DNA of 64,000 nucleotides, taken from NCBI GenBank assembly GCA_036382855.1, contig DASVPO010000024.1:186001-250000 (forward strand), written 5' to 3'. A program made the translations under genes and the position numbers. The DNA comes from DASVTR01 sp036382855 (GTDB lineage Bacteria > Acidobacteriota > Blastocatellia > Pyrinomonadales > Pyrinomonadaceae). The notes beneath the pieces are model-generated. The model ran no database searches. It saw only the letters and a program-made list of their open reading frames with translations, and was not told the DNA's origin. This document shows, piece by piece, positions 44,812 through 53,551 of the stretch (positions are counted from its first letter, which is position 1; each line of letters opens with the position of its first letter).

Positions 44812-46643
44812 AGCAAGCGACCACAGAATTGAAACTAAACAGACGGCCAACTGGCCGTGCGAGCTTGCTTGTCGTCATGCTCTGCTGCATGGCCGCGTCC
44901 GCTCATGCTGTTTTTGCGCAGGCGGAGACTACTACCACTGTTGCTGCTAGCGCACCTCCCGCCCGACAGGAAACGACCGGCAGCGAGCGCGCACGCTACG
45001 ACATCAATCTCACGCTCGACTTCGACCAGCGCACCTACACAGGCGTTGAGCGCGTACGCTGGGTCAATCAGGATAATCGCGCCGCCTCTGTCATCTATTT
45101 TCATCTCTACTCGAACATGCGCGCACGCGTCGCGCAATCTTCTGCGACAGGCGGAGCGGCTGCTGATGAGCCGCGCCTTGAGGTGACGGAAGTGCGCGCG
45201 GTCGCAAATGATGCGCCGCTCGCGTTTGCGTATGACGAAGTTTCGACCCTGCTGCGCGTTAATTTACGCGAGCCAGTGGCGGCGGGCGGTGCGACTGAAG
45301 TTGCCTTGAAGTTCAAAGGCATCGTGCCGGAGATTGACCCGGAAGAGACGGGCCTCGTCGTGCACGTTCTTCAGCAGGTAGGGGCTGTGCTCAGGAGCGA
45401 GCGCGAAGTGCGTCGCGCGCGTGACCTCAACTTTAGCTGTCGCGGCGTGATGCTGCTCGGAACCTGGTATCCCGTGCTGGCTGCCAGAGACGGAGACGAA
45501 TGGCAGCGAAAGATTGAGACGGGCATCGGCGATAAAGTGTTTGCCGAAGTGGCGGATTATCGTGTCACGATTAATGCTGCGGCGGACGTGCAGGTGTTCA
45601 GTTCAGGCGAAGCGGTCGAAAGGGGCGCGGCCGCTCAACGCGAGGGCAGCGCGACGCGCGAGTTTGCGGGAGAGAATTTACGCGACTTCGCCATCGTTGC
45701 CGGGCGCACGCTCCGTTCGGCGCAAACCTCTGTCGGAGATGTGAAAGTGCAGTCCGTCTTTATGGCGGAGCATGAGGTGGTCGGGCGTCGTGTGCTGAAA
45801 TCTGCGGCTGAAGCCGTGCGCGTTTATGTCGCGCGCTTCGGAGAATTGCCGCTGAAGAGCGTCCGCATTGTTGACGCGCCGCTCGTCGCTGGGCTTGGCA
45901 GCGCAGAGTTTACAGGTCTCGGCGTCATCGCCAGCGCTTTCTACGTTGATTTCGATTCGCCCACGATGCGCAATCTGCCGGAGATAGTGCGCGACCAGCG
46001 CGCCTCGCTCGAAGATAGTCTGGAATTCGCGGTCGCGCATACAATCGCGCATCAATGGTGGGGCGCGACCATCGGTAATAATCCTGAGCGCGAACCTGTG
46101 CTCGATGAAGCGCTGGCTCAATGGTCTGCGCTGCTTTATTACAAGGAGGTGCACGGCGAAGAGCGTGCCGCGACCGCCTTGAACGACCAACTGCGCGGCG
46201 TCTACAAAGTCTATCGCACGTTTGGCGGCGAAGATATGTCTGCTGACAGAGCGGCGCGCGAGTATCGGAATTTCTTTCAGTACACGGCCATCGTCGCCAG
46301 TAAGGGCGCGTTGATGTTTACGGCCTTGCGAAAGTTGATGGGCGACGAAAAATTCTTCGCGGCTCTGCGGAGTTATTACAAGGCAAACATGCTGGAGATA
46401 GCGGAGATGGACGACCTGCGCGGCGCGTTCATAGCGGAAGCGCCGCTCGAACAGCGCCGCGCCGTCGCTCGCACCTTCAATCGTTGGCTCTCGTCCAAAC
46501 GCGGCGACGAAGATATAGCTCCGCCCGACCCTCAACTCGCGCTCGCGCTCGGCATTAATCCCAACATCAACAAGGGCAACGACGGCAACGCCTTTGCGCG
46601 CCTCGGCAAATTCTTCTGGCAGCAGATGACGAGGATTCGGTAG
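44808..46643 (+). CDS. M1-peptidase homologue lacking the catalytic glutamate (probable pseudoenzyme)
   Basis: 611 residues. A likely signal peptide is at about 18-38 (LLVVMLCCMAASAHAVFAQ). The M1 beta domain and catalytic region are recognisable, but the zinc motif reads H411-T-I-A-H415 instead of HExxH. The third zinc ligand position is E434 (LDEALAQW), so metal ligands remain but the general base is Thr412. Codon ACA differs from Glu codons at two bases. It may bind peptides without cutting them. The start is uncertain: TTG at 44808 overlaps the previous stop (ATTGA). Confidence 0.82.
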   Translation: MKQATTELKLNRRPTGRASLLVVMLCCMAASAHAVFAQAETTTTVAASAPPARQETTGSERARYDINLTLDFDQRTYTGVERVRWVNQDNRAASVIYFHLYSNMRARVAQSSATGGAAADEPRLEVTEVRAVANDAPLAFAYDEVSTLLRVNLREPVAAGGATEVALKFKGIVPEIDPEETGLVVHVLQQVGAVLRSEREVRRARDLNFSCRGVMLLGTWYPVLAARDGDEWQRKIETGIGDKVFAEVADYRVTINAAADVQVFSSGEAVERGAAAQREGSATREFAGENLRDFAIVAGRTLRSAQTSVGDVKVQSVFMAEHEVVGRRVLKSAAEAVRVYVARFGELPLKSVRIVDAPLVAGLGSAEFTGLGVIASAFYVDFDSPTMRNLPEIVRDQRASLEDSLEFAVAHTIAHQWWGATIGNNPEREPVLDEALAQWSALLYYKEVHGEERAATALNDQLRGVYKVYRTFGGEDMSADRAAREYRNFFQYTAIVASKGALMFTALRKLMGDEKFFAALRSYYKANMLEIAEMDDLRGAFIAEAPLEQRRAVARTFNRWLSSKRGDEDIAPPDPQLALALGINPNINKGNDGNAFARLGKFFWQQMTRIR

Positions 46644-46777
46644 GTTTCCCGAACTTACTTTGCCCGGATAAAAGAAAGTTGTAGCAAAACAAGCTCGCAT
46701 TTGTATATTATGTTAATGGCTGCTCTCGTCCCTGAGAGATGAGCCTTGACAGCATCGTTCTTTTGCAAATAACGCAC

Positions 46778-46866
46778 GATAAAGGCAAACCTGTCGCGAG
46801 GCAGGGACGCAAAGCCGTGATTCTCGTTCTCAGCGTTTGAGACGAGAATGTCTGGTTGCCGGAGGT
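46778..46866 (+). promoter_or_regulatory. c-di-GMP-I (GEMM-I) riboswitch aptamer 1
   Basis: Conserved blocks in order: AAAGGCAAACC, a P2 hairpin with GCGA in its loop (CCTG...CAGG), GGGACGCAAAGCC, a P3 hairpin (TTCTCGT/ACGAGAA) and GGTTGCCGG. The G before CAAACC, which contacts ligand in known aptamers (G20), is retained, favouring c-di-GMP over cGAMP. Confidence 0.88.
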
Positions 46867-46952
46867 GAAAAAGTTTCTCACCTTGCGTTCCTTCCTTCTT
46901 CTCGCCTGAAACCAAAGGGCGAGCCGTCTCAAGTAGTTTCCTTTACGTCACC

Positions 46953-47037
46953 GATTAAAGGCACTCCCGCAGCGATGCGGGTTCGCAAAGCCAGGAGTCT
47001 GTCGTCCGAAAAGACCGCAGATTGTCCGGCTACCGAA
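46953..47037 (+). promoter_or_regulatory. c-di-GMP-I (GEMM-I) riboswitch aptamer 2, next to the start codon
   Basis: AAAGGCACTCC, a P2 hairpin CCCGC-AGCGAT-GCGGG, GTTCGCAAAGCC, a P3 region with AGACCG and GGCTACCG, ending about twelve bases before the CAP-protein ATG. GTGAGG directly after it probably serves as Shine-Dalgarno, so it may gate translation. It is weaker in sequence than aptamer 1 but keeps the core. Confidence 0.75.
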
Positions 47038-47048
47038 GTGAGGTCAAA

Positions 47049-47627
47049 ATGTTTTCTTCCGCAAGGTCTATCCTTTTCCCGCTTCTTCTCAACACGTTAA
47101 TGTTCATCGGCTGCCTGACGGCAATGCCCGCCGCAGCCCTCGGACAAACCAGTGGAACAAGGCCCGTGGCGTTTCGCGCCGCCGCAGCCGTCTCGTCAAA
47201 CAGCCATGCTTCAACCGTAGTTTCGACTGCGGCGAGCATGGAGCTTCGCGCTTTCGAACTTGTCAACGCCGAACGGGCCAGGAAGGGTTTGCGCCCGCTC
47301 GTCTGGGACGCAGAATTGACACGCATGGCGCGCACCTACTCGGAGAAGATGGCGCGACAGAACTTCTTCAGCCACAAAGCGCCCGACGGGCAGGGATTGC
47401 GCGAGCGTTCGCGCGCGAGCGGCATCGCAGGGTTCAAACGTCTGGGCGAGAATCTGGCTTACAATAAAGGCTTCGCAGACGCTGCCCTCTGTGCTGTCGT
47501 CGGGTGGATGCGCTCCGAAGGTCATCGCGATCACATTCTGGACGGCGAATTCACGCGCTCCGGCCTGGGCATCGCACGCGGGGCCGATGGGCGCGTTTAT
47601 TTCACACAGGTTTTCGCCGTGCGCTGA
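47049..47627 (+). CDS. Secreted CAP-domain protein (SCP/PR-1, YkwD-like) under two riboswitch aptamers
   Basis: 192 residues from ATG 47049. Signal peptide at about 1-34 (FPLLLNTLMFIGCLTAMPAAALGQ). The CAP domain follows: LVNAERARKGLRPLVWDAELTRMARTYSEKMA, FFSHKAPDGQGLRERS, GFKRLGENLAYNKGF, GWMRSEGHRDHILDGEFTRSGLGIARG, YFTQVF. CAP proteins are secreted and of mixed function. The 400-base leader with tandem c-di-GMP aptamers implies expression set by c-di-GMP, whose on or off direction I cannot tell. Confidence 0.92.
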   Translation: MFSSARSILFPLLLNTLMFIGCLTAMPAAALGQTSGTRPVAFRAAAAVSSNSHASTVVSTAASMELRAFELVNAERARKGLRPLVWDAELTRMARTYSEKMARQNFFSHKAPDGQGLRERSRASGIAGFKRLGENLAYNKGFADAALCAVVGWMRSEGHRDHILDGEFTRSGLGIARGADGRVYFTQVFAVR

Positions 47628-47678
47628 CAAGCGCTCCGACTCTGCGAAGCTGACTAAGGCCAACGGGAACGGCAAAGA

Positions 47679-47715
47679 CATGTCATGCGTTCATTATAGA
47701 TGAACGCATGACATG
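47679..47715. repeat. Perfect 16-bp inverted repeat with 5-base loop
   Basis: CATGTCATGCGTTCAT and its perfect complement around TATAG, between the CAP gene and the minus-strand gene ending at 47773. No T tract follows, so a transcription-factor site or bidirectional RNA fold is as likely as a terminator. Confidence 0.85.
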
Positions 47716-47772
47716 GCCCATCTTATTCTCGCGGTCGGGCTGCGCCCGCCGCTCATGCCGTTTTGTACTGCC

Positions 47773-49431
47773 TTAACGGCCGAACCTTATGTAGTGTGGG
47801 ATGACGATGTTGCCGCCTGAGGAGTTAGTCTCGTTCGTGTAGCCTGCGGCGACCCATTCCGCTCCGTTCGAGGCGGCCCGGCGAGAATGGTTGTAGTCTC
47901 CCCAACGCTGAACACATCGCGTGCTGAGCCTCGGATAGTAGACGACAAAATCACCCCAGACGCCGACTGCGCTGCTCGGATAAAAGCCGCCGCTGCCGAA
48001 CGCGATTTCCATGCCTAGCTCTCCCTGGCTGTTCGTGGATAAGTGGGCATCGAGGAAAGCAATCGTCGGATTCCAGATTTGAACCTGCTCCTGTAGCGTC
48101 CATGTTGACGGATTGATGCGCACCATCTGCACATGAGGCCGCGGGAAGTTTCCTCCGGCAGCAGCCAGCCATGAGAACCACACGCTGCCGCGTTGCATAG
48201 CATTTCCGAAGACGTAATGCTTCCAGCTTTCGAACGTCATCCAATCCACATCGTTGGGACACGCCGTGCTGTTAGTGCCGTTGGGCCAACTGTTGACCGT
48301 CACCGAGTGCCACGAGTAGAAACCGTCCCCGTCGCGCATACTGTAAACACGAAGCTCGCTATTGCTGACGTGGCCTGCCCAGTAAACCGTATTGGTCGCA
48401 TTCTGTGTCAGGTGCGACCACAAGGCATCTGTTCCGGCGGTATAACCGAAGTGGATAGTGCTTTTCGCGGCGATTTCGCTCAGCGGGATGCGTACGACGA
48501 CGCGCCCTGTGCCGTTCTGGCTGGTCCACCACAAGCTGCTTTCACCGAAGGAGACATCGTTGTAGTCGAGGCTTGAGCCTGTGTCGAAGGTGTCGCTGAC
48601 GAAGTCCCAGTAAGTCCAGGCCGTGCCGTTGCTGCTGCGCACTAGTGGTGTAGTTTGAGCTGCGAGACGAATACGGTTCTTTCCGCCGGATGACCAGTAT
48701 TGAAGCAGCCAGACGAACATGTCTATCCGTGGAACGTAGACGACGACCTGATCGCAGCAGAAGCCACCGTCGCTCTGAGGAAAGATTGTGGTCGGGTTGA
48801 TGTTGGAAAACGTTGCGCCGCCGTCTTCGGAAAGAGACATCCAGTTGTTGGCGGTCATCATTATCGTCTGCCCGTTCTCACTCGAACTAATCTCCGGGCA
48901 ACACCCGGAAGTGTTGGGGATTAAGTTGTTAAGCTCGCGATATTGCTTGAAGAAGAGTGGAGCGGGAGGCGGAAGAAGAGAAGGCGGCTCGGTCGGATTT
49001 CTGGTAGATAAGAGTGGGCTTGAAGGCTGAACGGCGGAAGCAGTCGGATGCGCGCGTTCATCCTTTCTCGTCGGCTGCGGAACCTTCCCGTCGCGCGAGG
49101 TGAGTTGCTTCACTTCCGATGCGGGACTCGTGGGCCTCATGTCTCCGACTTTCCGGCCTGTGGGCACAGGCATCGGCGTCGGGTCAGGATTTGGAATCCT
49201 GTCTGAAGGTTTCGCGGCCGGATAAGGCGCGCCCCTTGTCTCGGTCGGTTCAGTCTTCCCCGTCTTTAATTCCTGTCGCCCTTCCTTGGCCTGATTTCCT
49301 CGACGCCGTTGCGCCTGCGGGTTGTAGCCGTCCAGATTAAGGATTGAAAAAACAAGCAGGGCGGCCAGACCGAGAGCAGCAAAACGTCTCCAGTAATGCG
49401 TACCACCGCGTTTAGTCGTTGATGTTCGCAT
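47773..49431 (-). CDS. Secreted protein with Pro-rich linker and propeller-like C-terminal domain, unknown function
   Basis: 552 residues. Signal anchor at about 16-33 (FAALGLAALLVFSIL). Residues 40-165 are basic then Pro/Ser-rich. The C-terminal 380 residues are beta-rich with repeated short motifs (NWMSLSEDGGATFSN, IRLAAQTTPLVRSSNGTAWTYWDFV, WTSQNGTGRVVVR). This resembles sialidase/BNR-like secreted propellers, but no catalytic residues can be read. Shine-Dalgarno GGAGGA precedes ATG at 49431. No operon partner. Confidence 0.75.
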   Translation of the reverse strand: MRTSTTKRGGTHYWRRFAALGLAALLVFSILNLDGYNPQAQRRRGNQAKEGRQELKTGKTEPTETRGAPYPAAKPSDRIPNPDPTPMPVPTGRKVGDMRPTSPASEVKQLTSRDGKVPQPTRKDERAHPTASAVQPSSPLLSTRNPTEPPSLLPPPAPLFFKQYRELNNLIPNTSGCCPEISSSENGQTIMMTANNWMSLSEDGGATFSNINPTTIFPQSDGGFCCDQVVVYVPRIDMFVWLLQYWSSGGKNRIRLAAQTTPLVRSSNGTAWTYWDFVSDTFDTGSSLDYNDVSFGESSLWWTSQNGTGRVVVRIPLSEIAAKSTIHFGYTAGTDALWSHLTQNATNTVYWAGHVSNSELRVYSMRDGDGFYSWHSVTVNSWPNGTNSTACPNDVDWMTFESWKHYVFGNAMQRGSVWFSWLAAAGGNFPRPHVQMVRINPSTWTLQEQVQIWNPTIAFLDAHLSTNSQGELGMEIAFGSGGFYPSSAVGVWGDFVVYYPRLSTRCVQRWGDYNHSRRAASNGAEWVAAGYTNETNSSGGNIVIPHYIRFGR

Positions 49432-49930
49432 GCATGTCCTCCTTCGAGTGAATGGAGCACAAGCCAGTGGTTGGAACTCTCGTCTATTCTTGCGTGAAGA
49501 CTGCCCTTGTAAGATTTCGGAAACGTTAAAGCAAAGGGCCGAATGAGCTACCTCTGGCTTGCTCGCTACCTACTGTCTACTTTTTCTGATTGCAGGGCTT
49601 CGGGTCAGAGATCGTGGGACCGAAGGCTCGAAACCGTTTTGACTGACGGGCACTAAATATCAGAGTTGGAGAGGCATGTCAACGAGTTTTCGTGAATCAA
49701 CTGAAGCTCTACATCAACTCGCAGAGCGAAAGAGTCCGTCCATCTGTCCGGCAGATGAAACAAGACGCTGTGATGAGAAACGCTGCGAGAGCGGCAGCGT
49801 CGAATGAGTTGTTAGACTATAGCCTTCGACTTCATTTTCCATCAACCTTTGATTCATTCCGGCGACGTTTCCCGCGTTTGTATGTAGGACACCAAAATTT
49901 TTTACGTGCAAAGACAAAGGACAGACACGA
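49432..49930. other. Long intergenic region with a one-armed heptamer patch
   Basis: About 500 bases between divergent genes. A short ACCTACT/GTCTACT heptamer run is at about 49565-49580 without an opposite arm. The 81-residue frame at 49692-49937 has no recognised domain and no clear ribosome site. No RNA or riboswitch was recognised. Confidence 0.5.
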
Positions 49931-50863
49931 ATGCTGAGAAACAATCGTAAGCCTCAAACAAGTCTCAAATTCAGGCTCTCTCGCCTGACGGGAATCAAAG
50001 CCTTTCGCGGCCGCCTGCAAAGGGGCGCGCAAAGAGCAACGCTGAGCGAGGCAGAGACGCGCGTGCAGTGGGCGCAAACCTTCTGGGGTCGCAAGCTGAT
50101 AAAGTCCACGACGCTCGCTCTGGCTCTGCTCTGTTCGGCTTCCGTCGCCCTGGCCGACATTAAAATCACCACGAAGAGCGAGGCAAGCGGCCAGAGCATG
50201 ATCAGCACAACCTATATCAAGGGCACGCGCCAGCGAACAGAAGGCATGGGCTACACAATCATCTATCAATGCGACCTCAAGCGCATGATTCAACTCAACG
50301 ATAAGACCAGAACGTATCTCATCACACCGCTGGATAAAGTGAACGCACAGGGCGGCGCGAGTTCACCAAGCGCAGGCTCGCGCACGCGCCGCGGCGGCGT
50401 CATCACATACACCACGACCAGCACAGACACGGGCGAACGCAAAGAGATGTTGGGCCTGACGGCAAAGCACATCAAGTCGAAGACAGTCATCGTCGCCTCC
50501 GAAGGCGCGTGCACGCCGATGAACATGGAGATGGAGACGGACGGCTGGTATGTCAGCCTTCCCGCCAATTTTAATTGCCAGACGGACGCAGCCGCGCCTG
50601 TGTTTCCGATGGAACAGTCTGAGTGCGTAGACGAGTATCGCTACAAAACGGAGGGTGTGGTCAATACTGGTTATCCGTTGATGACGACCACCAGAATGAA
50701 GTTCAACACAGGCGCAGATGAACCCTCCATGAACATCCCTGCTTCAACATCAACGCAGGAAGTTGTGGACATCTCGAAGAGTCCGCTTGATGCATCGCTC
50801 TTCGAGATTCCTGCCGGATACAGGGAAGTCAAAACCACACAGGAGTTGGGCAGCCCCTATTAG
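49931..50863 (+). CDS. Secreted protein, DUF4412-like
   Basis: 310 residues as drawn, or about 266 if it starts at GTG 50063, which puts the signal peptide near the N-terminus (KLIKSTTLALALLCSASVALAD). The mature part is beta-rich: KITTKSEASGQSMISTTYIKGTRQR, QCDLKRMIQLNDKTRTYLITPLD, MNMEMETDGWYVSLPANFNC. This resembles DUF4412-type secreted proteins that report on lipoprotein-like beta folds. Function unknown. A strong terminator follows. Confidence 0.7.
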   Translation: MLRNNRKPQTSLKFRLSRLTGIKAFRGRLQRGAQRATLSEAETRVQWAQTFWGRKLIKSTTLALALLCSASVALADIKITTKSEASGQSMISTTYIKGTRQRTEGMGYTIIYQCDLKRMIQLNDKTRTYLITPLDKVNAQGGASSPSAGSRTRRGGVITYTTTSTDTGERKEMLGLTAKHIKSKTVIVASEGACTPMNMEMETDGWYVSLPANFNCQTDAAAPVFPMEQSECVDEYRYKTEGVVNTGYPLMTTTRMKFNTGADEPSMNIPASTSTQEVVDISKSPLDASLFEIPAGYREVKTTQELGSPY

Positions 50864-50901
50864 AGAGTTATCAAACGCGTAGTCAATCAATCTTCATCGG
50901 C

Positions 50902-50945
50902 AAAGAGTGGCCGGGAACTGGTAGTTTCCGGCCACTCTTTTGTTT
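50902..50945 (+). terminator. Strong Rho-independent terminator
   Basis: AAAGAGTGGCCGG and its perfect complement around a 13-base loop, followed by TTTT and TTT. Ends transcription of the secreted DUF4412-like gene. Confidence 0.9.
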
Positions 50946-51037
50946 AATCCCTGAAGCGCGAATCACATCATCTGGAACAAATATCTGCTATGCTTCAAGC
51001 GGTGAACTGACGGATTAAGGGGAGCAGATAAACGGAG

Positions 51038-51568
51038 ATGAGAGAGAAGGCAGAAGTCGCGAAGAGTGTGGAAACGCGTGGGCGGCCTGCGCGTCATTCA
51101 AAGGTTGAGGTTGAGCAGAGCTTAGACCAGTTGAGCCGCTGGATGGACGGGCTGTTTCGCATTCCCGGCGTCGGCTGGCGCTTCGGCCTCGACGCGCTCG
51201 TCGGATTGATTCCGGGCGTCGGGGACACGGCCGCCGCGCTCGCTTCATTCTATATCCTGGCGGCGGGCGTGCGCTATCGCGTGCCGAAGGTCACGCTGCT
51301 CAGGATGGGATTCAACATTGGTCTTGATTACGTGTTCGGTTCGATCCCGGTGGTTGGCGATCTGTTCGACGTGGCATGGAAGTCTAACCAGAAAAACGTC
51401 GAGTTGCTGCGCCAGCGCGCGACCGTCACGGCCGCCGAAGCGAAGAAGGGAAGAACGAGCGACTGGATTTTCGTCGGCGTGATTATACTGATTCTGATTG
51501 CGCTACTTGCAGGCTCAATCGTGCTCAGCCTTTACCTGCTGTCCTTAATCATTGACTACTTGACTTAG
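51038..51568 (+). CDS. DUF4112 family protein
   Basis: 176 residues. LDQLSRWMDGLFRIPGVGWRFGLDALVGLIPGVGDTAAALASFYIL is the family signature, followed by LDYVFGSIPVVGDLFDVAWKSNQKN. A hydrophobic segment lies at about 145-172, so it is an inner-membrane protein with the conserved GVGDT loops near the membrane. Function is not known. It is not close to an obvious operon. Confidence 0.85.
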   Translation: MREKAEVAKSVETRGRPARHSKVEVEQSLDQLSRWMDGLFRIPGVGWRFGLDALVGLIPGVGDTAAALASFYILAAGVRYRVPKVTLLRMGFNIGLDYVFGSIPVVGDLFDVAWKSNQKNVELLRQRATVTAAEAKKGRTSDWIFVGVIILILIALLAGSIVLSLYLLSLIIDYLT

Positions 51569-51652
51569 CCCGCCTGCGACGGCAAACAGTAAGACCGTCA
51601 TGTTGAAAGAGCGGCTGCTCTTGTGTGCGGAGCATCATGTCCTGCGGGCTTC

Positions 51653-52216
51653 CTAGTGGGCCTTCATCTTCCTGTCTCTGTAGTAATCAGAGATGTAGTC
51701 TTTCATCCCGATTTGTGTCCAGCTCATACCGTAGCGTTTGGCTTCCGTTTTCGCCTGCTCGCCTGTCCAGCCGTCGTGCGTGATGCGATAGACGGCGATA
51801 ATCAGGCCCGTGCGATCTTCGCCGTGACGGCAGTGGACGAAGACCGGCTGGTTTTCCGAAGCATTGATGAGCGCCAGCACTCGCTCGACCTGCTCGTCTG
51901 AAGGGCGATGCAAACCCGCCAACGGCACAGCGAAATAACGCAGGCCAAGGCCCTCTGCTTCTCTTTGTTCGGCCTGCGTATTCTCGTCTTCGCCGCGCAG
52001 GTTAATAACCGTCCTGATGCCAAGCTGCGCGAGTTTGCGGATGCCGCCTGCGCGTGGTTGAGCGCCGCGATAAAGTTGCGGATTGACTTGATGAAAGTTA
52101 GGCAGTTCCGTATAACGCGCTTCGCTTTGCGCCAGCGCTACGCTCGTCAGCAGTGCCAGCATAAGGGCGGCCGCACTCATCCTTGCCAGCCCATCTCTCG
52201 TTATTCGTTGGAGCAT
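51653..52216 (-). CDS. Secreted dual-specificity/tyrosine phosphatase-like protein
   Basis: 187 residues. Signal peptide at about 12-30 (MSAAALMLALLTSVALAQ). The phosphatase P-loop is VFVHCRHGEDRTG (HCxxGxxRT), and LGIRTVINLRGEDENTQ is the usual N-terminal strand. A general-acid Asp should be in the region around RYFAVPLAG, but I cannot place it. It is likely a periplasmic phosphatase of the DSP type; substrates may be phosphoproteins or phospholipids. Short flanking gaps with no clear partner. Confidence 0.85.
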   Translation of the reverse strand: MLQRITRDGLARMSAAALMLALLTSVALAQSEARYTELPNFHQVNPQLYRGAQPRAGGIRKLAQLGIRTVINLRGEDENTQAEQREAEGLGLRYFAVPLAGLHRPSDEQVERVLALINASENQPVFVHCRHGEDRTGLIIAVYRITHDGWTGEQAKTEAKRYGMSWTQIGMKDYISDYYRDRKMKAH

Positions 52217-52390
52217 TGACTTTCCCCCTTGATAACGCGGTAACCGTGTTAAGGAGTCAAACTAATCTGACAAACGCGGGGGATTCAGCGGAGAAACTGC
52301 AACGGCGGGGTCAGGGAGATAATAGAGGGGATGTGTGCCGCCTCTGTGTTTTGCATGAGAAAAACTCATGTCAAAGACACTGGCGGGAAG

Positions 52391-52870
52391 TTAAGCTGAG
52401 GCTTCCTGTTTGGCTGCCGCCAGCACGCGTTCCAGCGCTGATGTCAGCATGTTTAGCCCGCGTTCGCCGGCGGCGAAGCACTTGAGTTTGCCCTCCGCGT
52501 CGAACAGGTAATAGGCTGGCACGTAGCCCTGCTCATTCTGGAAAGCGTCGCGCAGCTTGTGCTCATTATCAACCGCGCAAGGCTCCGTTATGTTGTACTT
52601 ACTGATGGCTTCGCGCACGGCTTCGACATCCGTGTCGGCCTCATAGCGCGGCATGTGAACGGCGATGACGCGCAAGCCCTCGTCGTGTCTTGCGTCGCGC
52701 CACTCCCCGACGCGCGGCATGTTTTCCTTGCAGATGCCGCAACTCACAGACCAGAAATGCACCAGCGTCGGACGATTACGACTTTCCACCTCCGCGTGGG
52801 CCTGCGTTGCGCCAAACCACTCGGTCGCGCCGTCCAGCGACGGCATCTGCGTTCCAATTCTCATCGGCAT
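52391..52870 (-). CDS. Thioredoxin-fold redoxin (TlpA-like)
   Basis: 159 residues from ATG 52870, which has GAGG nine bases upstream; the longer open frame to 52912 is less likely. CGIC replaces the usual CxxC of thioredoxin (SVSCGICKENMPRVGEW), and PAYYLFDAEGKLKCF carries the cis-proline-like region. No signal peptide, so cytoplasmic. It lies downstream of the peroxiredoxin gene and may reduce it, as inferred from position. Confidence 0.83.
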   Translation of the reverse strand: MPMRIGTQMPSLDGATEWFGATQAHAEVESRNRPTLVHFWSVSCGICKENMPRVGEWRDARHDEGLRVIAVHMPRYEADTDVEAVREAISKYNITEPCAVDNEHKLRDAFQNEQGYVPAYYLFDAEGKLKCFAAGERGLNMLTSALERVLAAAKQEASA

Positions 52871-52888
52871 AATCGTAACCTCGATGAA

Positions 52889-52980
52889 AGAGTGAAGAGT
52901 GACGAGTGACAAGTTAAAGACAAGCGCTCACTGCTTGTTCCTCGTTCCTGCTCGTCACTCGTCACTTGTCACTCGCCACT
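52889..52980. repeat. Inverted heptamer array (AGTGACG/AGTGACA type), copy G
   Basis: Left arm (52889-52913) of AGTGAAG, AGTGACG, AGTGACA heptamers; right arm (52951-52980) is the reverse complement. It fills nearly all the space between the peroxiredoxin stop (52985) and the redoxin start (52870). Confidence 0.9.
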
Positions 52981-52984
52981 GTTC

Positions 52985-53551
52985 TTACGCGTTGATTGTT
53001 TCCTGCCCCGGCTTCCATTCGGCCTGGCAGAGTCCGCCGGTCTGCAAAGCCTGTATGACGCGCAACGTCTCTTCGGCCGAGCGCCCGATGTTAAGGTCGT
53101 GAATCACCTTGTAGCGCAGGATGCCTTCCGGGTCAATGACGAAGAGGCCGCGCAGCGCGATGCCCTTGTCTTCAATCAGCACGCCGTAATCGCGCGCTAC
53201 CTGCTTGGTGGAATCCGCCGCCAGCGGATACTTCAGGTCGGCCACACCGCCCTTGTCGCGCGGCGTGTTAATCCATGCGCGATGCGAATAGACCGAGTCG
53301 GTCGAGACGCCGATAATCTCAGCGCCGATGCCCTGAAAATCTTCGTAGCGGTCGCTGAAGGTCGTCAACTCCGTCGGGCAGACGAATGTGAAATCGAGCG
53401 GGTAGAACAGAAGCACAACCCACTGCCCTTTATAGTCGGAAAGTTTGACGTTCTCCTTCAACGTCTCAAGGTTCTTGGTCGAGGCCATATCAAAATCGGG
53501 AGCCGGCTGGCCGACCATCGCTTTTTCCATTGCTGTTGCTGTCGCTTGCAT
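52985..53551 (-). CDS. Typical 2-Cys peroxiredoxin (AhpC/Prx1 type)
   Basis: 188 residues from ATG 53551 (GGAGAAG five bases upstream); longer starts at 53563 or 53572 are possible. The peroxidatic site is PLDFTFVCPTELTTF and the resolving cysteine is in GGLCQAEWKPG. The other catalytic Arg region is HRAWIN. It reduces H2O2 and organic peroxides, with a thioredoxin-like partner as donor. The Fur/PerR-type gene is upstream on the same strand, with the TlpA-like gene downstream. Confidence 0.93.
   Translation of the reverse strand: MQATATAMEKAMVGQPAPDFDMASTKNLETLKENVKLSDYKGQWVVLLFYPLDFTFVCPTELTTFSDRYEDFQGIGAEIIGVSTDSVYSHRAWINTPRDKGGVADLKYPLAADSTKQVARDYGVLIEDKGIALRGLFVIDPEGILRYKVIHDLNIGRSAEETLRVIQALQTGGLCQAEWKPGQETINA

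Noticed and set aside
49692..49937. 81-residue ORF between divergent genes
   Set aside because: No recognised domain, no clear Shine-Dalgarno, and overlaps the start of the better-supported secreted gene.
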